A DNA stretch of 8,324 nucleotides from Massilia sp. UBA2604. Its GTDB lineage: Bacteria > Pseudomonadota > Gammaproteobacteria > Burkholderiales > Burkholderiaceae_D. Each line of letters begins with the position of its first letter. Within the stretch, counting starts at the first letter, position 1. The position numbers and the translations under genes are program-made. Below are positions 1 to 3,876 of the stretch, piece after piece. The notes beneath the pieces are model-generated. The model did not search any database. It was not told the origin of the DNA and was given only the letters and a program-made list of their open reading frames with translations. The DNA lies in the NCBI GenBank assembly GCA_002339265.1, contig DDKG01000089.1, positions 1 through 8,324 on the forward strand, in the 5' to 3' direction.

Positions 1-2
1 GA

Positions 3-590
3 TTAGAAACAATCCTGGGGAAACAGATGCTGATCTTCCAGGTGTTCGACAAGGGCGTGATGGACGACGCCGAAGGACGCCAGATCGACTTTCGCAACAC
101 GATCATCATCCTGACCTCGAACGCCGGCTCGAGCCAGCTGATGGCGGCGTGCCTGAACAAGACGGCGAGCGAACTGCCCACGCCCGAGCAGCTGTCCGAG
201 CTGCTGCGCCCCGCGTTGATGAAACACTTCAAGCCGGCCTTCCTGGGCCGCCTGGCGGTGGTGCCGTTCTATCCGATCGGCGACGAGGTGCTGGCCAATA
301 TCATCCGCCTCAAGCTGGCGCGCATCGGCGCACGGGTCCTGGACAACCACAAGGCGAAGTTCGAGTACGACGACGCGCTGGTGGAGGCCGTATTGAAACG
401 TTGTACCGAGGTCGATTCGGGCGCGCGCGCCGTCGACAACGTCCTGAACGGCACCCTGCTGCCGGAGATCGCCGACAACGTACTGGCGCGCATGGCCGAA
501 GGCGGCGGCATCGCCCGCGTGAAGGTCGGCGCGACCAAGGCGGGCAAGTTCAAGTACCAGATCGAAGCGACGGAACCGACACAGGCCTGA
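3..590 (+). CDS. tssH: TssH/ClpV, type VI secretion AAA+ ATPase, C-terminal part (5' end outside window)
   Basis: TssH (ClpV) is the hexameric cytosolic AAA+ ATPase that disassembles the contracted TssB/TssC sheath of the type VI secretion system so its parts can be reused. Only about the last 190 residues of a protein usually near 870-900 aa are here, covering most of the second ATPase domain. Counting from the ATG at 27, the family signature VFDKGVMDDAEGR lies at residues 6-18, sensor 1 in ILTSNAGS (Asn32), the arginine finger in FKPAFLGR (Arg75) and sensor 2 in SGARAVDN (Arg134). The ATG at 27 is internal, not a true start: Walker A, Walker B and the N-terminal domain must lie upstream. 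The frame stays open to base 3, but the residues encoded by 3-26 do not look like the KAHPDV segment expected there. tssA follows 10 bases after the stop, so the two are co-transcribed. Identity is secure; the 5' boundary is not. Confidence 0.9.
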   Translation, partial: LETILGKQMLIFQVFDKGVMDDAEGRQIDFRNTIIILTSNAGSSQLMAACLNKTASELPTPEQLSELLRPALMKHFKPAFLGRLAVVPFYPIGDEVLANIIRLKLARIGARVLDNHKAKFEYDDALVEAVLKRCTEVDSGARAVDNVLNGTLLPEIADNVLARMAEGGGIARVKVGATKAGKFKYQIEATEPTQA

Positions 591-600
591 GGAGGACGCC

Positions 601-1590
601 ATGCTGGACATCGATGCTTTGCTGGCGCCGATCGCGCCGGACAATCCCTGCGGCGAGGATCTCGCCTTCGCGCCGGAGGTCGACGAGATCGCGCGCGCGC
701 GCCTGGCCGACGATCCGTCGCTGGAGCAGGGCGCCTGGGTCACGGCGCTCAAGGAAGCCGACTGGAAGCTGGTCGGCAAGCGCTGCACCGGCTTGCTGCA
801 AACCCGCAGCAAGGACTTGCAACTGGCCGTATGGCTGGCCGAGGCGAATGCGAAGACCGGCGGCATGCGCGGCCTGGCCGAGGGCCTAGGGCTGGTGGCG
901 GCGCTGTGCGAACGCTACTGGGAAGGGCTGCATCCGCAGCCCGACGAGGATGGCTTCGAGCGCCGCATCGGCAACCTGTCCTGGCTGGCGGGGCGGATCG
1001 CGCCACTGGTCAAGACCATGCCGCTGGCCGAGAACGGCGCGATGACCTTGCAGGCCTGGGAAGTCGCGCGCGCCAAGGGACCGGAAGCGGTGGCCGAACT
1101 CGAGACGGCGCGCGCGCGCAGCAAGGGCGCCTTCGTGCAGGCGCTGCTGGCCGATTGCGACGCCTGCCTGGCGGCCCTGGAAGAACTGGAACGGGTGGTC
1201 GACGGCCAGCTCGGCGCCGATGGGCCGGGCTACAGCGTCGGGAGGGCGGCGTTGCGTGACGTGGTCGACTTGCTCGGGCCGGTGGCAACGGCAGGAACGG
1301 CCGCGGGGCCGTCCGAGACGACGGCGGCCGGCGGCGCAGTCACGACGCTCTCACTGCCGGTGCGGATCGACGGACAGGTGGCGCACCGCGACCAGGCGCT
1401 GGCCCAGCTGCGCCAGGTGGCCGAGTTCTTCCGCCGCACCGAGCCGCACAGCCCGGTGGCCTACCTCGCCGAGAAGGCCGCGCGCTGGGGCGAGCAACCG
1501 CTGCACGCATGGCTGCGCTCGGTGATCAAGGACGACGCCTCGCTGGCGCGGCTGGAAGATTTGCTGGGGATCGAGCACCCGGCGCCCTGA
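601..1590 (+). CDS. tssA: TssA, type VI secretion system baseplate/cap protein (ImpA family)
   Basis: TssA helps assemble the T6SS baseplate and sheath-tube and, depending on subtype, stays at the baseplate or caps the growing tail. The 329-residue product has the ImpA_N domain at about residues 8-130, with hallmark stretches PCGEDLAF (16-23), RSKDLQLAVWLA (69-80) and YWEGLHPQPDEDG (106-118). A Gly/Ala/Thr-rich linker follows at 228-250. The short conserved C-terminal domain at about 262-325 contains EFFRRTEPHSPVAYLAEKA and RWGEQPLHAWL. Length and C-terminal domain match the shorter class, like Pseudomonas HSI-I TssA1, rather than the long VasJ-type forms; this subtype call is from memory of the families. 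The start is supported by AGGAGG at 590-595, five bases before the ATG and overlapping the tssH stop codon, which suggests translational coupling. It is the last T6SS gene on this side, followed by a convergent, unrelated phasin gene. Confidence 0.9.
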   Translation: MLDIDALLAPIAPDNPCGEDLAFAPEVDEIARARLADDPSLEQGAWVTALKEADWKLVGKRCTGLLQTRSKDLQLAVWLAEANAKTGGMRGLAEGLGLVAALCERYWEGLHPQPDEDGFERRIGNLSWLAGRIAPLVKTMPLAENGAMTLQAWEVARAKGPEAVAELETARARSKGAFVQALLADCDACLAALEELERVVDGQLGADGPGYSVGRAALRDVVDLLGPVATAGTAAGPSETTAAGGAVTTLSLPVRIDGQVAHRDQALAQLRQVAEFFRRTEPHSPVAYLAEKAARWGEQPLHAWLRSVIKDDASLARLEDLLGIEHPAP

Positions 1591-1601
1591 AGCACCGGGT
1601 G
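1576..1601. terminator. Inverted repeat between tssA and the convergent phasin gene, possible weak terminator
   Basis: A perfect 7-bp inverted repeat (CACCCGG at 1576-1582, CCGGGTG at 1595-1601) with a 12-base loop spans the tssA stop codon in the 26-bp gap between two convergent genes. No T-run follows on either strand, so it is not a canonical intrinsic terminator. It may still slow or end transcription from both sides. Position is the main support. Confidence 0.3.
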
Positions 1602-1616
1602 TCGGGATGGCAGGGA

Positions 1617-2198
1617 TTATTCGGCCCTGTCGGCTTGCTGGGCCTTGGGTGCACCGGGCGTCACCATCGCGCTGGCGCGCTCGAACTGGGCTTCGACATT
1701 CTGCACCGCCTGGCGCGTGGCCTGGTTGACCTGCTCATAGCCCTTGAAGGCATTCTCGATCGCGGCCTTGATGATCTCGACCGCGTTTTCGGAGCCCGGC
1801 TTGACGTTCTGGGTGACGTCGTAGATCAGCGCCGACAGCGTGTTCTTGGCTTCCGCCACGTGGGCGTCGGCGGCGCCGCGGAATTCATTGTGCATCTCGT
1901 CGATGATGGCCTTGAGCTGGGCCGCGTACTCGGTGGCGTTGGTGACGCCGGCCGCCGGCTGCATGCGCGCGGCCAGGGTGTCGAAGGCGGCCTTCGGATT
2001 GCCGGCCTGGGTGGCTTCGGCCATGCTGCGGCCGGCGGCCATCGTGCTGTCGACCGAGTTCTTCGCGGCGTTCAGGTTGAGGGCGACGACCTGCTCGACG
2101 CCCTTGACGGTCTTGCCGGCCAGGGCGTTGAAGGTCTGCATCTGCAGGTCGAACAGGGTTTTTGTTGCGTTTGCGAACTGCTCCGGGCTGGTGAACAT
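1617..2198 (-). CDS. phaP: Phasin family protein (PHA granule-associated)
   Basis: Phasins are small amphipathic helical proteins that coat polyhydroxyalkanoate granules in the cytoplasm, controlling their number and size and limiting non-specific protein binding. This 193-residue product has the typical phasin N-terminus, MFTSPEQFANATKTLFDLQ followed by TFNALAGKTVKGVEQVVALNLN (residues 22-43), which matches the Phasin_2 pattern of Burkholderiales. The rest is Ala/Glu/Asn-rich predicted helix without signal peptide or membrane segment, with a short Ala/Pro/Gln-rich end. Length is usual (about 180-200 aa). The start is supported by GAGGAG at 2205-2210 (read on the minus strand), six bases before the ATG. 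The gene stands alone: tssA converges on it, and the small secreted gene upstream lies on the same strand with a hairpin in the gap. No PHA synthase or PhaR gene is visible. The symbol phaP is by family; such genomes often hold several paralogues. Confidence 0.88.
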   Translation of the reverse strand: MFTSPEQFANATKTLFDLQMQTFNALAGKTVKGVEQVVALNLNAAKNSVDSTMAAGRSMAEATQAGNPKAAFDTLAARMQPAAGVTNATEYAAQLKAIIDEMHNEFRGAADAHVAEAKNTLSALIYDVTQNVKPGSENAVEIIKAAIENAFKGYEQVNQATRQAVQNVEAQFERASAMVTPGAPKAQQADRAE

Positions 2199-2227
2199 GG
2201 GTGTCTCCTCAGTGGATGCTCTGTTAT

Positions 2228-2257
2228 GTAATGGAGTGGAGCGGCGATGTTCGTCAA
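2228..2257 (-). promoter_or_regulatory. Candidate phasin promoter
   Basis: On the minus strand TTGACG (2252-2257, five of six bases of the -35 consensus) is followed after 18 bp by CATTAC (2228-2233), a poor -10. The placement suits the phasin ATG at 2198, but the -10 is weak and a slightly shifted element such as TACATA at 2225-2230 is possible. Tentative. Confidence 0.3.
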
Positions 2258-2274
2258 AACGCCGCGCCTTCCAC
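2236..2274 (-). terminator. Imperfect hairpin downstream of the small secreted gene
   Basis: GTGGA plus GCGGCG (2236-2246) pairs with CGCCGC (2260-2265) and TCCAC (2270-2274), with a 4-base bulge at 2266-2269. It begins six bases beyond the stop of the upstream minus-strand gene. There is no clean T-run, so termination would be partial. It overlaps the candidate -35 of the phasin promoter, so the hairpin could instead be incidental. Confidence 0.3.
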
Positions 2275-2279
2275 TTTCA

Positions 2280-2486
2280 TTATTTAACAACAATGAGTTT
2301 TTCGCAACGCGCGTCCCGATAGGGACCGTTTGATTTTTCCCAGCCTTCACCCAGCGGGGTCTGGGAACAGGCCAGCTCGCCGGTGAGCTTGCTGCGCCAT
2401 TGGTAATAGGGCGCCGGCCCGGCCAGGGCTGAAGACAGGATGAGGACGAGTGCCAGCCCGAGGGCTGCTGGTCGGAGAATCTGCAT
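2280..2486 (-). CDS. Small secreted protein of unknown function
   Basis: I do not recognise a named family. From the ATG at 2486 the product is 68 aa. Residues 1-22 form a clear Sec signal peptide: MQILRPAA, then a Leu/Val/Ile-rich core, then SSALA ahead of GPAP. The mature part is only about 46 residues, begins PYYQWRSKLTGELAC, and holds two cysteines (Cys40 and Cys61) that could form one disulphide in the periplasm. It ends in a basic KLIVVK. An in-frame TTG at 2516 would add ten polar residues before the signal peptide, so the ATG is preferred. No convincing Shine-Dalgarno precedes either start. The gene is divergent from the CueR-type regulator, whose operator lies about 45 bp away, so a link to copper or envelope stress is possible but unproven. 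The signal peptide, the coding-like composition and the spaced Trp/Cys pattern argue that it is real. Confidence 0.65.
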   Translation of the reverse strand: MQILRPAALGLALVLILSSALAGPAPYYQWRSKLTGELACSQTPLGEGWEKSNGPYRDARCEKLIVVK

Positions 2487-2528
2487 GGGTCCATGCTCGG
2501 ACGTTCTCGACTGCAAGTCAAGCGCCGC

Positions 2529-2559
2529 TTGAGCTTCCTACAGTGGGAAGGTGTATGCT
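2529..2559 (+). promoter_or_regulatory. CueR/HmrR-type operator-promoter with 19-bp spacer
   Basis: The -35 TTGAGC (2529-2534) and -10 TATGCT (2554-2559) are 19 bp apart, the over-long spacing typical of MerR-activated promoters, where the metal-bound regulator twists the DNA to bring the elements into register. Inside the spacer lies the dyad AGCTTCC (2532-2538), 7 bp, GGAAGGT (2546-2552), which closely resembles the known copA/CueR operator. The expected transcription start near 2566 gives a leader of about 20 nt to the cueR ATG, so the site predicts autoregulation of cueR. Confidence 0.8.
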
Positions 2560-2586
2560 TGGGCCGTAAAACAACGGGAACATGCC

Positions 2587-2994
2587 ATGCAGACCACATC
2601 CAGCCTGAACATCGGCGACGCCGCCCGCGCATCAGGCGTAACGGCCAAGATGATCCGCCATTACGAATCGATCGGCCTGGTGAAAGCGCCGCGCCGGACC
2701 GAGGCCGGTTATCGCCTGTACAGCGAACAGGACGTGCGGGTGCTGCAATTCATCCATCGCGGCCGCGCGCTCGGGTTTTCGCTGGACCAGATCAGGGATT
2801 TACTGGCGCTGTGGGAAGACAAGCATCGGGCCAGCGCCGATGTGCGCGCGATGGCGCTGGCGCATATCGCCGAGCTGGATCGCAAGATTGCGGAAATGGC
2901 GGCGATGCGCAGGACGCTGGAAAGCCTGGCAACGTCCTGTCATGGCGACGAGCGCTCGGATTGTCCGATCCTGGACGACCTGGCGACGCATTGA
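2587..2994 (+). CDS. cueR: CueR/HmrR-type Cu(I)-responsive MerR family regulator
   Basis: This cytoplasmic dimeric regulator senses Cu(I) (also Ag(I)/Au(I) in known members) and activates promoters with 19-20 bp spacers. The 135-residue product has an N-terminal MerR winged helix at about residues 7-75: LNIGDAARASGVTAKMIRHYE, then GLVKAPRRTEAGYRLY. A dimerisation coiled coil follows at about 80-115. The metal loop shows Cys118 and Cys126 separated by seven residues (CHGDERSDCPI), the spacing of the Cu(I) ligands in E. coli CueR. Ser83 in ASADVR occupies the position that is Ser in monovalent-ion sensors and Cys in divalent ones. The C-terminal CCHH of E. coli CueR is absent. ATG 2587 is preferred over an upstream GTG at 2551 because that GTG overlaps the promoter -10; GGGA at 2576-2579 is the likely ribosome binding site. 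No copA, copZ or oxidase gene is adjacent. Confidence 0.88.
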   Translation: MQTTSSLNIGDAARASGVTAKMIRHYESIGLVKAPRRTEAGYRLYSEQDVRVLQFIHRGRALGFSLDQIRDLLALWEDKHRASADVRAMALAHIAELDRKIAEMAAMRRTLESLATSCHGDERSDCPILDDLATH

Positions 2995-3011
2995 AAGCAG
3001 GGGAGATATAA

Positions 3012-3055
3012 CGCAAAACGCCGTAGTCCTCATGAGAAGGCTACGGCGTTTTGCG
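3012..3055. terminator. Strong bidirectional terminator between cueR and the tRNA-Leu operon
   Basis: Perfect 15-bp arms at 3012-3026 and 3041-3055 enclose a 14-base loop. Read as a terminator, an 8-bp GC-rich stem (CGCCGTAG/CTACGGCG) has AAAA before it and TTTT after it, so it works on both strands. It lies 17 bases after the cueR stop on the plus strand and 33 bases past the 3' end of the last tRNA on the minus strand, exactly where both convergent units should end. Confidence 0.9.
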
Positions 3056-3088
3056 GGACCGAAGCGTCCGGAAAAACAAGGTAGATTT

Positions 3089-3173
3089 TGGTGCCCACGG
3101 AGGGACTCGAACCCCCACACCTCGCGGCACATGGACCTGAACCATGCGCGTCTACCAATTCCGCCACGTGGGC
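3089..3173 (-). tRNA. tRNA-Leu(CAG), copy 1 (last in transcription order)
   Basis: Class II tRNA of 85 nt including an encoded CCA end. The acceptor stem is GCCCACG/CGTGGGC with discriminator A. The anticodon loop TTCAGGT carries CAG (plus-strand 3137-3139) and reads CUG. A variable arm of about 13 nt and T-loop TTCGAGT follow. The sequence is identical to the other three copies. It is preceded by CAGT and followed by AAATCTACCT, both shared with copy 2. The 95-nt gap to copy 2 has no obvious promoter, so co-transcription from the upstream promoter is likely. Confidence 0.97.
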
Positions 3174-3206
3174 ACTGATTACTGTTAACACAAAGCTTAC
3201 TTCCGC

Positions 3207-3259
3207 GTGGACAGGAAATCCTGTACACCCTACGATACTGCATGCTGTATTGAACAGCA
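3207..3259 (-). other. Two small hairpins in the spacer between tRNA copies 1 and 2
   Basis: The 95-nt spacer 3174-3268 is much longer than the other two in the array (29 and 33 nt). It contains an imperfect hairpin at 3207-3228 (GTG, mismatch, ACAGG, loop AAAT, CCTGT, mismatch, CAC) and a 6-bp hairpin at 3243-3259 (TGCTGT/ACAGCA, 5-base loop). They may guide RNase processing of the precursor or slow transcription before the last tRNA. No coding potential is seen. Confidence 0.4.
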
Positions 3260-3268
3260 GGTAGATTT

Positions 3269-3353
3269 TGGTGCCCACGGAGGGACTCGAACCCCCACAC
3301 CTCGCGGCACATGGACCTGAACCATGCGCGTCTACCAATTCCGCCACGTGGGC
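3269..3353 (-). tRNA. tRNA-Leu(CAG), copy 2
   Basis: 85 nt, identical to the other copies; anticodon CAG at plus-strand 3317-3319; CCA encoded. Its immediate flanks (CAGT before the 5' end, AAATCTACCT after the CCA) match those of copy 1, so these two copies look like the most recent duplication in the array. The gap to copy 3 is 29 nt. Confidence 0.97.
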
Positions 3354-3382
3354 ACTGAAACAACCGTACAACCAGAAAACGT

Positions 3383-3467
3383 TGGTGCCCACGGAGGGAC
3401 TCGAACCCCCACACCTCGCGGCACATGGACCTGAACCATGCGCGTCTACCAATTCCGCCACGTGGGC
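3383..3467 (-). tRNA. tRNA-Leu(CAG), copy 3
   Basis: 85 nt, identical to the other copies; anticodon CAG at plus-strand 3431-3433; CCA encoded. Its 5' flank lacks the CAGT shared by copies 1, 2 and 4. It is separated from copy 4 by a 33-nt A/T-rich spacer. Confidence 0.97.
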
Positions 3468-3500
3468 GTTTTCTGTATTACAAACAACCTGTCAATTTGT

Positions 3501-3585
3501 TGGTGCCCACGGAGGGACTCGAACCCCCACACCTCGCGGCACATGGACCTGAACCATGCGCGTCTACCAATTCCGCCACGTGGGC
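3501..3585 (-). tRNA. tRNA-Leu(CAG), copy 4 (first in transcription order)
   Basis: 85 nt, identical to the other copies; anticodon CAG at plus-strand 3549-3551; CCA encoded; preceded by CAGT. It is the promoter-proximal tRNA, following a leader of roughly 135 nt from the promoter at 3726-3753. Confidence 0.97.
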
Positions 3586-3599
3586 ACTGCAAACCAACT

Positions 3600-3614
3600 C
3601 TGCTACAATAGCAG
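3600..3614. promoter_or_regulatory. Perfect inverted repeat in the tRNA leader, 15 bases before the first tRNA
   Basis: CTGCTA (3600-3605), loop CAA, TAGCAG (3609-3614) is a perfect 6-bp dyad in the leader RNA. It could be a processing hairpin near the RNase P site. The plus strand here also reads as an extended -10, TGCTACAAT (3601-3609), with TGGGCA (3581-3586) 17 bp upstream, so a promoter pointing toward rnr is an alternative reading. Neither can be settled from sequence alone. Confidence 0.35.
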
Positions 3615-3630
3615 GCTTTGTCATTTTCCG

Positions 3631-3651
3631 CTAGATCAACATTTCTAGATC
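3631..3651. repeat. Direct repeat CTAGATC in the tRNA leader
   Basis: CTAGATC occurs at 3631-3637 and 3645-3651, giving a 14-bp period of more than one helical turn. The repeat sits in the transcribed leader of the tRNA operon, downstream of its promoter. It could be a protein-binding site or chance; nothing else identifies it. Confidence 0.35.
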
Positions 3652-3725
3652 GTCACGCCAAACACACCGCTTACTACTGCTGCTTTCTTCGCTTCGTCGT
3701 TGCCGCCGTTGCTGAAGAGAGCGAG

Positions 3726-3753
3726 ATTATAGCGGATGATTTTCAATAGTCAA
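3726..3753 (-). promoter_or_regulatory. Near-consensus sigma-70 promoter of the tRNA-Leu operon
   Basis: On the minus strand TTGACT (3748-3753) and TATAAT (3726-3731, perfect consensus) are separated by 16 bp, with an A/T-rich stretch just after the -35. Initiation near 3719 would give a leader of about 135 nt before the first tRNA. Such strength is expected for a stable-RNA operon. No other transcript start on this strand nearby needs it. Confidence 0.8.
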
Positions 3754-3876
3754 AGACCCACGATGAAGTTCTGATCGGGGCAATGAATAATATTTCAGGT
3801 ACGTCCCATAGCACGCCACGTTAGGCGAATCGGATGGACCTCCGTTACACTACGCCTGTCAAGGTGTCAATCAAGC

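Larger units (their letters stand above)
3079..3357 (-). repeat. Duplicated tRNA-Leu unit (copies 1 and 2 with matching flanks)
   Basis: The blocks 3079-3177 and 3259-3357 are identical over 99 bases: the tRNA, ten bases beyond its CCA end and four bases before its 5' end. Matching flanks outside the functional RNA point to segmental duplication rather than selection alone keeping the copies the same. The array is open to unequal recombination, so copy number may vary between strains. Confidence 0.75.
3586..3876. other. Intergenic region between the tRNA operon and rnr
   Basis: These 291 bases hold no convincing gene. The left part (3586-3719) is the tRNA operon leader with a dyad and a direct repeat, followed by its promoter. 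The right part (3754-3876) is the rnr upstream region. TACACT at 3845-3850 is a plausible rnr -10, but no good -35 lies 16-18 bp before it. AAGGTG (3861-3866) lies ten bases before the rnr ATG and sits between two TGTCAA repeats (3857-3862 and 3865-3870). Confidence 0.6.

Noticed and set aside
149..889. 246-aa plus-strand frame overlapping tssH and tssA
   Set aside because: Arg-rich out-of-frame translation of two recognised genes; no domain and no ribosome binding site.
1509..2231. 240-aa plus-strand open frame over the phasin gene
   Set aside because: Gly/Leu/Val-rich mirror of the phasin on the opposite strand, overlapping tssA; the phasin has a family match and a good ribosome binding site.
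3030..3461. Minus-strand 143-aa open frame with a repeated MAELVDAHGSG...-type unit
   Set aside because: It is a read-through of the tRNA-Leu genes; the repeats are the identical tRNAs translated. The overlapping frames at 2800-3426, 3268-3552 and 3425-3634 are the same artefact.
3089..3585. Regular repeats suggesting a CRISPR array
   Set aside because: The repeats are 85 nt, fold as class II tRNAs with CAG anticodon and encoded CCA, and the spacers vary from 29 to 95 nt.
3089..3585. tRNA array as an integration site for a mobile element
   Set aside because: No integrase, no partial tRNA copy acting as an att site, and no foreign-looking gene lies next to the array; flanks are cueR and rnr.
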